Shown piece after piece: positions 1 through 7,591 of a stretch of DNA of 64,000 nt. The stretch is from Paenibacillus sp. PL91 (GTDB lineage Bacteria; Bacillota; Bacilli; Paenibacillales; Paenibacillaceae): assembly GCF_012935325.2 (NCBI RefSeq), contig NZ_JABBYG020000004.1, positions 124,001-188,000 on the forward strand. Direction: 5' to 3'. Under the pieces are notes generated by a model. That model did no database searches. It saw nothing but the letters and a program-made list of their open reading frames with translations, and was not told the origin of the DNA. A program made the position numbers and the translations under genes. Position 1 is the stretch's first letter. Each line of letters starts with the position of its first letter.

Positions 1-792
1 AATAATCACTGCTATCAGCCCGAATAACACACCAATAAGGGAGTGCTCAATACGCCAGTTACCATCAGTTCCAGTTTGCGGCGCGATGTCACCAACTCCC
101 GTCACTGTGAACCGACTACCTGACTCCTCCACCCCGCCTGGGTGATGCGGCGTTTTCCCATCGGGTTCCATGTCGACGCCCACATCGTCGCGGCTCCATG
201 GGCCATGTAGGTTGACCCGGTCGAAGACGGCAGTGACCTCACTAAAGCGGACCGCATACCTGGCACCTTCGAACCTGAGGTCACCGGGGGAAGCAGCAAA
301 CATTCCGATCCGCACTGTGTCCGGCAGAACCATCTGAACCGTGTCGATCTTGATCCACTGCTTGCCATCAAAGGATTCGTAGCCGATCAGCGTGTTCCCC
401 TCGCGGGTGAGCCGCAGCCAGCGGGGAGAGTTTTCCGAAACGCCACCCGGCCGACTAGCCGTGTCGTGGGTGAAGTTGTGCTGCATGCGCACACCATGCT
501 CGGCGGTGACCATCACCGCCACATACGGCGTACCCTGGCGAATACCGTCCTTGATCATGACACCGGCCTTCGCCCATGGTACCATCCCTGGCACGGGCTT
601 GGGGCCAGGCCCGATCGTGCCGCGAGGTGAAGGGTCCTTGATCCGGCCCGTCATCGAGGTCAGACGGACCGTGATACTGCCGTCTCCCGTCAGCGGCTTA
701 TGCACAAAGTAGAACTTATCGGTCACCGCTTCGCCATCCGGCCCCACCAGAATAGGGGAAGAGCCACCTCCGTTCGAACTGCAATAATCCAG
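1..792 (-). pseudogene. 5'-truncated ABC-2 type permease with extracytoplasmic DUF1349-like domain (continues off the left edge)
   Basis: The minus strand is open without stops from 792 to the window edge, but a TGA at 793-795 closes it upstream and there is no start codon or ribosome binding site, so the N-terminus is missing. The visible part resembles the extracellular concanavalin-like domain found in actinobacterial ABC permeases (motifs PLTGDGSITVRLTS, WAKAGVMIKDG, MQHNFTHDTA, SFTVTGVGDIAP-like FTVTGVGDIAP), followed by the beginning of a membrane segment (HSLIGVLFGLIAVII) at the edge. Base composition is clearly richer in G+C than the following genes. I infer a horizontally acquired, broken gene of actinobacterial ancestry; the downstream half may still be intact outside the window. 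Confidence 0.6.
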
Positions 793-1012
793 TCACAGCT
801 GCGCTTTGGTAGACGAACATACGGATAGGAAGCGAAATGATCCCTTTTTAATCTATCGTCCAAAAAATTTTTTTCAGTGTGAAAAATAATAGGCTCTTCG
901 ATTGTATTACTAATGTAAGGGCGACATCAGGTAATCATGTGAAAGTCTGGTTAATCCGAACAACGAATAACATGCTTGAATCTTAAACCAAAAACTCTAC
1001 GAGGTGAAAGAA

Positions 1013-1753
1013 ATGAAAACAAAATTCAAAATGATTACTCTTTCCGCTGTTACCGCATTATCATTAACCTTTGTAGGTCAAAGCTATGCAGCTACCAACC
1101 CTTTCTCGGATATAACGAATATCGCGGCAAAGGATAAAATTGTTGCCTTACAAGAACAAGGCTTAGTCCATGGTATTTCGGACGACTTATTTGCCCCGAA
1201 TGACACCATCACAGCGGCACAAGGTATTCAGCTTATTGTTAATGCCGCGAATCTGAATCTAGATCTAGTAAGATTCCTTGTAGAACCTAAAGCTGCGGAT
1301 TATTTCAAAAACGCAGACAACGATGCTTGGTATGCGAATGCCTTAATTACGGCAAGCGTTAATGGAGTCGTACTGCCAGCCGATCTGGATCTTAACAAGA
1401 AATGGACGCGTGAAGAGTTTACTCACCAGCTTATCAGCACGATTGAAACGCACAGCAATCTTCCAAAGATTAATCTTGTTCCCGCCCAGATTAACGATAG
1501 CACGGATCTAACCATTGATTATGATGGATCCATCCAGCGCGCGCTTGCTTATAACGTAGTGAAACTAGATGAACAAGGGAACTTCCATCCTAAAGCCGAA
1601 ATCTCTCGCGCTGAGGCAGCGGAACAAATCTACAATGTACTCGAATACATTAAGGCACATCCTGCACCATCGCCACAACCAGATCTAGAATCAGAAACAA
1701 ACTCAAAAAGATCACCTTCGTCAACAAGTCCACAAATACCAGGAACAAAATAA
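1013..1753 (+). CDS. Secreted S-layer homology (SLH) domain protein
   Basis: A protein of about 246 residues with an N-terminal signal peptide (KTKFKMITL, hydrophobic core, QSYAA cleavage region), then three SLH-like repeats: roughly residues 30-75 (FSDITN...GISDDLFAPNDTIT), 85-145 (YFKNADNDAWYANAL) and 155-210 (SIQRALAYNVV...FHPKAEISRAEAA). The tail is rich in proline and serine. SLH repeats bind pyruvylated secondary cell-wall polymers, so the protein should sit on the cell surface. No catalytic domain is visible; it may be a structural or accessory protein. The start is the ATG at 1013, because GAGGTG at 1001-1006 is well spaced as its ribosome binding site, whereas the GTG at 1004 lies inside that site. 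Confidence 0.8.
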   Translation: MKTKFKMITLSAVTALSLTFVGQSYAATNPFSDITNIAAKDKIVALQEQGLVHGISDDLFAPNDTITAAQGIQLIVNAANLNLDLVRFLVEPKAADYFKNADNDAWYANALITASVNGVVLPADLDLNKKWTREEFTHQLISTIETHSNLPKINLVPAQINDSTDLTIDYDGSIQRALAYNVVKLDEQGNFHPKAEISRAEAAEQIYNVLEYIKAHPAPSPQPDLESETNSKRSPSSTSPQIPGTK

Positions 1754-1765
1754 GGTCTACAAAGC

Positions 1766-1784
1766 GGGGACGAATTTCGTCCCC
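1766..1784 (+). terminator. Hairpin after the SLH gene
   Basis: GGGGACGA and TCGTCCCC form a perfect 8-bp stem with a 3-nt loop, 13 nt after the stop codon. There is no T-tract, so termination is only probable. Confidence 0.4.
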
Positions 1785-1940
1785 AAACGTCGGACGCCAT
1801 CCGATTAGAACCTAAGGCGAGCTGTGAAAACCCAGACAGGACAATGCTTCAGCTGAATTAATCGGATTGCTTCGGATATCCGTTCCGTCGCTGGCTGCGA
1901 TGCGGTCAGGTATTACTTTGCATCGGGTTGTGTCCACATC

Positions 1941-2171
1941 GTGGATAAGGTGCAGCTCAAGATTGAGAAGAGCAAATTAAGAATCTGGATATTCTCGATG
2001 ACCGCGAGAAGGAAGTTGTGATCGGCCGCTTCGGGCTGGAGCATGGCGGGGATGAGCGGACGCAGCGGGAGATTGCGAAGGAGCTTGGGACTTCGCGGAG
2101 CTTATGTTTCTAGGATAGAAAAGAGAGCGCTTATGAAGCTTTATCATGAGTTTTACAAGACGAAGCGATAG
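1941..2171 (+). pseudogene. sigK: Decayed 3' fragment of sporulation sigma factor sigK (copy A)
   Basis: Reading across frames gives the C-terminal third of Sig[53 protein letters not shown], then [19 protein letters not shown] and a stop. There is no 5' part. At least two frameshifts are visible: about 4 nt are missing near 1975 (between the SK and NLD codons) and one extra C near 2101 converts RSYVSR into RSLCF-stop. The fragment therefore cannot make a functional sigma factor. It is one of three sigK-derived pieces in this window (see 15320 and 23859) and differs from them at many third positions, so the copies are not recent duplicates. Confidence 0.75.
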
Positions 2172-2185
2172 ATAGATTTCGATCC

Positions 2186-2220
2186 AGACTGTTCTTTTAG
2201 AGCAGTCTATTTCTGTTTTT
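2186..2220 (+). terminator. Intrinsic terminator behind sigK fragment A
   Basis: AGACTG and CAGTCT pair around a short loop and are followed by ATTTCTGTTTTT. The position directly after the sigK stop suggests that the fragment kept its native terminator. Confidence 0.6.
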
Positions 2221-2329
2221 GATCGCTAATGCTGATTCTATCTTTTTAGGCCACGATCTGTGATATACCCTGATATACTTCAAATAAAAAATTGCTGATA
2301 ATAAATTCTGAGTTGCTTGGAGGGAAGTT

Positions 2330-2507
2330 ATGAATCACATACAGGATCTTCAAAAGCTGATAAAGCTAACGGGAGATCGCGCTAAGTTTAGAAGCCAAGG
2401 CTAATGGTACCTATGTCGTCTATAAAACAAAAGATGGGCAGTTTGTGAAAGAATATAGCAATGGGAAAAGCGAACAAATTGAAAAACAGGAAAATGATCA
2501 TGAGTGA
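2330..2507 (+). pseudogene. Small frameshifted ORF, unknown function
   Basis: An ATG at 2330 preceded by GGAGGG opens a frame (NHIQDLQKLIKLTGDRAK) that stops at 2402, but the next frame continues coherently (EAKANGTYVVYKTKDG, QFVKEYSNGKSEQIEKQ) to a TGA at 2505. A single extra T near 2390 restores one reading frame of about 59 codons. The joined peptide is charged, soluble and has no motif I recognise. It could be a decayed small cytosolic gene. Confidence 0.4.
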
Positions 2508-2554
2508 ACATTGTGGCTTTACAAGAGTGTCGGAAAAGTGCAATCAAGTAGTCG

Positions 2555-2577
2555 TCATATTGTTAGTTCACTAACAA
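2555..2577 (+). promoter_or_regulatory. Probable MarR operator (site 1), upstream of the regulator
   Basis: TTGTTAG and CTAACAA form a perfect inverted repeat with a 4-nt spacer at 2560-2577. The 13-mer TCATATTGTTAGT (2555-2567) recurs at 3105-3117 in front of the ABC exporter, linking the regulator to its own promoter and to the exporter promoter. Confidence 0.55.
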
Positions 2578-2633
2578 GTATTGTGATAAAATGAGGAAAG
2601 ATCCGGATTTTGATAGGTATAAGGGGGGCGAAG

Positions 2634-3068
2634 ATGGACGCAGACCGATCGGTCGCGCTGGAGCTCAGAACGCTAAGGAATATGTTGAAGAGACAGGTTG
2701 ACGGGTTTATTCATCAGAAATACGCGGATCAAATGACCGGCATGCATGGTTGGGTTCTGAAGTATTTTGTTGATAACCAGGATAAAGAGATCTTCCAGCG
2801 TGATTTCGAGAACGAGTTCTCGATCCGCCGTTCGACGGCGAGTAAGATTTTGCAATTGATGGAGAAAAACAGCCTCATAACGAGACAGCCGGTTTCCTAC
2901 GATGCGCGATTGAAAAGGATTATTCTTACGCCTAAGGCCATCGAGTACTATGAAACCATTATCGAGAAGTACGTTGCATTGGAGTGTGAGTTGAGGAAGG
3001 GTTTATCGCGAGAGGAGATGGATATGTTTTTTTCCGTGCTGGATAAAATCAAAAAAAATTTGGAGTAG
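2634..3068 (+). CDS. MarR family transcriptional regulator
   Basis: A winged-helix repressor of about 144 residues. The central segment contains the MarR DNA-binding core (DFENEFSIRRSTASKILQLM, then a wing with SYDARLKRIILTPKA), flanked by helices that would form the dimer interface (VALELRTLRNMLKRQV at the start and LSREEMDMFFSVLDKIKKN at the end). The ATG at 2634 is preferred over the upstream in-frame start because AAGGGGGG ends 5 nt before it. The gene lies directly upstream of the two-subunit ABC exporter, and the same TTGTTAG half-site lies in front of both. MarR proteins in this arrangement usually derepress a drug or toxic-metabolite exporter when bound by its substrate; the ligand is not known here. 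Confidence 0.88.
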   Translation: MDADRSVALELRTLRNMLKRQVDGFIHQKYADQMTGMHGWVLKYFVDNQDKEIFQRDFENEFSIRRSTASKILQLMEKNSLITRQPVSYDARLKRIILTPKAIEYYETIIEKYVALECELRKGLSREEMDMFFSVLDKIKKNLE

Positions 3069-3104
3069 CAGTCGTCGTAGTTGTTGGGACGGCTTTAATT
3101 AAAA

Positions 3105-3142
3105 TCATATTGTTAGTAAACGTGCAGTTCTATAGCTAACAA
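3105..3142 (+). promoter_or_regulatory. Probable MarR operator (site 2), upstream of ABC exporter
   Basis: TCATATTGTTAGT (3105-3117) repeats the regulator's own upstream element, and a CTAACAA half-site follows at 3136-3142. The half-sites are farther apart (19 nt) than in site 1, so only one half may be a primary contact. Confidence 0.45.
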
Positions 3143-3165
3143 CAGGGAGAAGGAGCGTTCGGTAG

Positions 3166-4929
3166 ATGCTTAAGATTTTGAAGTATTTTAATCCGAAAAA
3201 TGTTTGGTTTATTCTCGTCAGCACCGCATTTATCGTATTCCAGGTATGGCTCGACCTGAAGCTTCCCGACTATTTGGCCGAAATTACGAGGCTGGTGCAG
3301 ACCGAAGGCAGTTCCTTGAGCGAGGTTTGGGAGCCGGGCGCCTACATGATGTTATGCGCGATTGGGAGCTTAATCGCTTCCTTCATCGTCGTCTATTTGG
3401 TCTCGCAGAGCGCCGCGTCGCTCGCCAAGAGGCTTAGGAGTATGCTCTTCGACAAGGTTGAATCGTTCTCAATGGCCGAGATGAACCAATTCTCGACGGC
3501 GAGCCTCATTACGCGCTCCACGAACGATATTACACAAGTACAGATGATTGTGGCGATGGGACTGCAAGTCATGATCAAGGCGCCTATTTTAGCAGGTTGG
3601 GCGATCGTGAAGATATCCGGCAAGAGTTGGCAGTGGTCGCTTTCGTCCGGTGTATCGGTTGCGCTGCTTCTTCTCATGATCGCGATCGTCATTTTGTTCG
3701 CAATGCCGAAGTTCAGAATGATTCAGGGACTAACGGATCAATTGAACCGGGTAACGAGGGAAGGGTTAAATGGTCTGCGAGTCATTCGTGCCTATAATGC
3801 GGGACCGAGCCAAGAAGCGAAGTTCGATCACGCGAATCGGGAGTTAACCGATGCGAATCTGTTCACGAGCCGATTAATGGCGTTGATGATGCCGGTCATG
3901 AGTCTTATCATGAGCGGATTAAGCTTGGCAATCTATTGGATCGGCGCCTATCTGATCAATGGGGCGGATACGCCGGCAAGGCTAGGCTTGTTTAGCGACA
4001 TGGTCATCTTCTCCTCCTATGCCATGCAGATCGTCATGGCCTTCATGATGCTATCGATGGTTTTCTTCATGCTGCCGCGGGCGTCGGTCTCTGCCAAGCG
4101 CGTTATGGAAGTAATAAATACGGAACCAAGCATCAAGGATGGCAGCTCGAAATCCACTTACGCCGCAAAGGCAGGAGAGATTGAATTCCGGAATGTCAGC
4201 TTCAAGTATGCGGATTCGGATGAATATGTTCTTAGAAACATCAGCTTCGTTGCGCGCAGGGGCGAGACGGTTGCATTCATCGGCTCGACGGGCAGCGGCA
4301 AGAGTACGATGATGAACTTAATTCCGAGATTTTACGATGTGACGGACGGAGAGGTGCTTGTTGGGGGCATGAACGTGAAGGAGTACGCGCTGCGGGATCT
4401 GCATAACAAGCTCGGCTACGTTCCTCAGAAAGCCGTATTGTTCAGCGGAACCGTGACGTCCAACGTCGCCTATGGCGATAACGGGCGTGTGGCAGGGTCG
4501 GCGGACGATGTGAAGAAAGCAATAGCAATCGCCAAGGGCCAAGAGTTCGTCGAGAAGCTGGATGGCGGGTATGAGGGCAGCATCTCGCAAGGCGGCTCGA
4601 ACTTGTCCGGCGGGCAGAAGCAGCGGTTATCCATCGCTAGGGCTGTATACCGTAAGCCTGACATTTACATTTTCGACGATTCATTCTCTGCGCTTGATTA
4701 CAAGACTGACCGTCAGCTGCGATCCATGCTGAATCAAGAAACAGCCGGCGCTACCAATCTGATTGTGGGGCAGCGAATCGGAACGATCAAGGATGCCGAT
4801 CTCATACTCGTTCTAGACGAAGGCAAAATCGTAGGAAGAGGCACGCATCAAGAGCTGCTGCAGACCTGCGAGGTATATCGTCAGATCGCGAACTCTCAGT
4901 TATCGAAGGAGGAGCTTGAAATTGGCTAA
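3166..4929 (+). CDS. Heterodimeric ABC exporter, degenerate-site half-transporter
   Basis: A type IV ABC exporter half of 587 residues: six-helix membrane domain (about residues 1-310) followed by a nucleotide-binding domain (about 340-580). The ATPase domain has Walker A GSTGSGKST and signature LSGGQKQ, but Walker B ends in FDDS rather than DE, and the switch histidine is replaced by glutamine (VGQRIGT). This is the pattern of the non-catalytic partner in heterodimers such as BmrC/BmrD or TM287/288. It overlaps the next gene, which has the canonical residues, so the two should assemble one asymmetric exporter in the membrane. The upstream MarR regulator and shared operator suggest a drug or toxic-compound efflux role; substrate unknown. 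Confidence 0.88.
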   Translation: MLKILKYFNPKNVWFILVSTAFIVFQVWLDLKLPDYLAEITRLVQTEGSSLSEVWEPGAYMMLCAIGSLIASFIVVYLVSQSAASLAKRLRSMLFDKVESFSMAEMNQFSTASLITRSTNDITQVQMIVAMGLQVMIKAPILAGWAIVKISGKSWQWSLSSGVSVALLLLMIAIVILFAMPKFRMIQGLTDQLNRVTREGLNGLRVIRAYNAGPSQEAKFDHANRELTDANLFTSRLMALMMPVMSLIMSGLSLAIYWIGAYLINGADTPARLGLFSDMVIFSSYAMQIVMAFMMLSMVFFMLPRASVSAKRVMEVINTEPSIKDGSSKSTYAAKAGEIEFRNVSFKYADSDEYVLRNISFVARRGETVAFIGSTGSGKSTMMNLIPRFYDVTDGEVLVGGMNVKEYALRDLHNKLGYVPQKAVLFSGTVTSNVAYGDNGRVAGSADDVKKAIAIAKGQEFVEKLDGGYEGSISQGGSNLSGGQKQRLSIARAVYRKPDIYIFDDSFSALDYKTDRQLRSMLNQETAGATNLIVGQRIGTIKDADLILVLDEGKIVGRGTHQELLQTCEVYRQIANSQLSKEELEIG

Positions 4930-6709
4930 TCAACAGGTCGCAACCAAGAAAAGCATTGATTTCAAAGGCACAATGGGCAAGCTTGTCGCGTATTGCAGGC
5001 CGTACGTTCCTCTTATTGTCGTGGCCCTTCTGCTGTCCGTCGTAGGCACGATATTTACGATTATCGGGCCAAGCAAGCTGGAAGACATGACGGATCACAT
5101 TACCGAGGGGTTAATGGGCGAAATCGACATGGACGCGATTTGGAGCATCGGTATACTGCTTGCCGTCCTATACGGATTAAGCGTTGTCTTCTCGTTTTTC
5201 CAAGGCTATATTATGGCTACGGTAACGCAGAAGGTATCGAGAAGCTTGCGTACGCGCATCTCGCAGAAGATCAACAAGCTTCCGTTGAAGTATTTCGATT
5301 CCACCAGCAACGGCGACGTGCTGAGCCGTGTCACGAACGATATCGATACGATCGGACAAACGATGAATCAGAGCGTCGGGATGCTTGTGACTTCCGTCAC
5401 GATGCTGGTCGGCTCGTTGGTAATGATGCTCTTTACCAACGTATGGATGACGTTGACGGCGATCATTTCGACGTTTCTAGGATTTGCTTTCATGACCGTG
5501 ATGATCAAAAAATCGCAAACGCATTTCGTCCACCAGCAGGCGAACCTGGGTGCAATGAATGGCCATGTCGAGGAAATATACTCGGGCTACGATGTTGTTA
5601 AGGTCTATAATGGAGAGCGGAAGGCGAAGGAAACCTTTAACGAAATTAACGATAAATTATATGAAAGCTCATGGAAGTCGCAATTTTTATCCGGATTGAC
5701 GATGCCGCTCATGATGTTTGTCGGAAACTTCGGCTATGTAGCGGTCTGTATTGTCGGCGGAGCATTAGCTATGAACGATCAAATTTCGTTCGGTGTCATT
5801 GTCGCCTTTATGCTCTATGTCCGGCTGTTCACGCAGCCACTGGGGCAAATCGCGCAGGCCGCGACAAGTCTACAATCGACTGCAGCCGCAGCCGCACGCG
5901 TTTTTGAATTTTTGGAAGAGAAAGAGCTCGAGGACGAGAACCATAAATCGAAGGTGCTTAAGGACGTAGAGGGGCAGGTAGAGTTCCGGAACGTTACTTT
6001 CGGGTATGATCCGAATAAGCTTATCATTCACAATTTCTCGGCCCGCGCTTTGCCCGGCCAGAAGATTGCCATCGTTGGACCGACGGGGGCGGGGAAGACG
6101 ACGATCGTCAATTTGCTGATGCGATTCTATGAGCTGAACGGCGGAGAGATTATTATCGATGGCGTTCCGATTCAGGAGCTCCAAAGGGAAAACGTACATG
6201 AGCTGTTCTGCATGGTGCTTCAGGATACGTGGTTATTCGAGGGGACGATCAAAGAAAATATCGTCTTCAATAAGCAAGGCGTTACCGATGTCGAAGTGAA
6301 GGACGTCTGCAAGGCCGTCGGCATTGACCATTTTATCCGGACCTTAACGCATGGCTACGAAACGGTTTTGAACGAGCAAGTGAATCTTTCCGCAGGGCAG
6401 AAGCAGCTGATTACGATTGCGAGAGCGCTCATTGCAAACGCCCCGCTGCTCATCCTCGACGAGGCGACGAGCTCCGTCGATACGAGAACGGAGCTTCTCA
6501 TTCAGGAAGCGATGGACCGGCTGATGGCGGGACGAACCTCGTTTGTTATCGCGCACAGACTATCCACGATCAAAAATGCCGACATCATCCTCGTCATGAA
6601 GGACGGTGATATTATCGAGAGCGGCAATCACCGGGAGCTGCTTGCGGCGAACGGCTTCTATGCCGAATTGTACAACAGCCAGTTTGAGACTGCGGAAGCA
6701 GCTCTGTAA
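4922..6709 (+). CDS. Heterodimeric ABC exporter, catalytic half-transporter
   Basis: About 595 residues with the same layout as its partner: six membrane helices (about residues 20-325) and an ATPase domain (about 355-590) with Walker A GPTGAGKTT, Walker B LLILDEATSSVD with the catalytic glutamate, and switch histidine IAHRLST. Its signature is LSAGQ rather than LSGGQ. In known heterodimers the intact site combines this protein's Walker motifs with the partner's LSGGQ, which matches what is seen. The TTG at 4922 is chosen because AAGGAGG at 4907-4913 is 8 nt upstream; the TTG at 4916 would be too close. It overlaps the upstream gene by 8 nt, which indicates translational coupling and fixed stoichiometry. 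Confidence 0.88.
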   Translation: MANQQVATKKSIDFKGTMGKLVAYCRPYVPLIVVALLLSVVGTIFTIIGPSKLEDMTDHITEGLMGEIDMDAIWSIGILLAVLYGLSVVFSFFQGYIMATVTQKVSRSLRTRISQKINKLPLKYFDSTSNGDVLSRVTNDIDTIGQTMNQSVGMLVTSVTMLVGSLVMMLFTNVWMTLTAIISTFLGFAFMTVMIKKSQTHFVHQQANLGAMNGHVEEIYSGYDVVKVYNGERKAKETFNEINDKLYESSWKSQFLSGLTMPLMMFVGNFGYVAVCIVGGALAMNDQISFGVIVAFMLYVRLFTQPLGQIAQAATSLQSTAAAAARVFEFLEEKELEDENHKSKVLKDVEGQVEFRNVTFGYDPNKLIIHNFSARALPGQKIAIVGPTGAGKTTIVNLLMRFYELNGGEIIIDGVPIQELQRENVHELFCMVLQDTWLFEGTIKENIVFNKQGVTDVEVKDVCKAVGIDHFIRTLTHGYETVLNEQVNLSAGQKQLITIARALIANAPLLILDEATSSVDTRTELLIQEAMDRLMAGRTSFVIAHRLSTIKNADIILVMKDGDIIESGNHRELLAANGFYAELYNSQFETAEAAL

Positions 6710-6893
6710 AAAAGACATATGCTCAAAAAAATGAAAGAGACGGCTGCTGGTTATGATATGCTCCCCTTACGGTCGTAGTTATGAAATAGCTTTGTTTATG
6801 TCTTAAATGATTACTAAGCATTCGAAACATCTGGAGTGTTGCTCACTGTTGGTCAGAAAAGATTAATAGCTGAGATGTATTGGCGGAAATAGT

Positions 6894-6921
6894 AAAGAGG
6901 GGCGGAGAACCCCTCTTTTTG
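6894..6921 (+). terminator. Intrinsic terminator after the exporter operon
   Basis: AAAGAGGGG and CCCCTCTTT pair around a 7-nt loop, followed by a run of T. The A-run before the stem makes it usable from the other strand as well, which suits the convergent GNAT remnant. Confidence 0.75.
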
Positions 6922-6949
6922 TTTTTAGAAATGTCATCGTACAATGATG

Positions 6950-7316
6950 TTTTTTAAACGAAAAAAACCAGATTACTTCCCTGCTATTTTCGAAACTATT
7001 TAGATTCAAATAAAAATATATTAAATGATCTCTACGTTCAATCTCTCTTTTGAATCCTAATTTCCTCAATAACATTGTTTTTGTCAAACAGCCCCCACCG
7101 ACAGCCCGAATCCTCTAGATGAAATCTGATAATTTCCTCAGCTTCTTTTACAGCCTTACATGGTTCAATATCCATAAATCTTGTAATTTCCTCATCTGAG
7201 AAATGTTTAAATACTATTTTGGAATCTTGTAGTGTTAAAAGCCTAAGATTTAGTCTTTCTGTTTCTAATGAAGGAAATTCGACTTTTTGACCTTGCCTTA
7301 AGATTGTGGACAGCAA
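6950..7316 (-). pseudogene. GNAT acetyltransferase (RimJ/RimL type) with internal deletion
   Basis: The upstream frame (from 7316) reads as the N-terminus of a RimJ/RimL-like N-acetyltransferase (FPSLETERLNLRLLT, FSDEEITRFMDIEPCK, SGCRWGLFDKNN). Immediately after that, a different frame gives a typical C-terminal GNAT piece (LLRKLGFKREIERRDHLIYF). The central acetyl-CoA binding region with its R/Q-x-x-G-x-G/A loop is missing. The gene is therefore a deletion product of perhaps 60-70 lost codons plus a frameshift. The possible TTG start also lacks a convincing ribosome binding site. Confidence 0.6.
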
Positions 7317-7458
7317 GAAAGCCTCATTACAACCTTTAGTCTAATCATTTAAATACAGCTTTCTTAGCCACAGCGATGAATTGTTATGAAAAATAAGTGA
7401 ATTCATCAAAAAAATACAATAAATTTATCTATTTCATGAAATGGTTTTCGAAATCCAC

Positions 7459-7487
7459 ATCAATATTGTGCAATATAAATCGCTAAT
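7459..7487 (+). promoter_or_regulatory. Composite motif, copy 1 (putative YesN-type regulator site)
   Basis: ATCAATATTGTGCAATA at 7459-7475, then 6 nt, then GCTAAT. The same two elements with the same 6-nt spacing occur at 10455-10483 in front of the transporter operon. The copy here precedes the sensor kinase/response regulator operon, so the adjacent AraC-type response regulator is the obvious candidate to bind both. Confidence 0.5.
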
Positions 7488-7591
7488 CCTCACTATTGTT
7501 TCGTCTGAAGGCTTGGTCTATATTAATAACGGATGGATTTGTTAGTAATAGTTGAGGTGCACATGGCTGAGTATAGGAGTGAATAAAACAG

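Noticed and set aside
102..371. Short minus-strand frame starting at an ATG
   Set aside because: It is a shifted frame inside the longer permease-like reading frame.
392..712. Plus-strand open frame in the GC-rich left end
   Set aside because: It has no ribosome binding site and its product resembles nothing, while the minus-strand frame over the same bases gives a recognisable permease domain.
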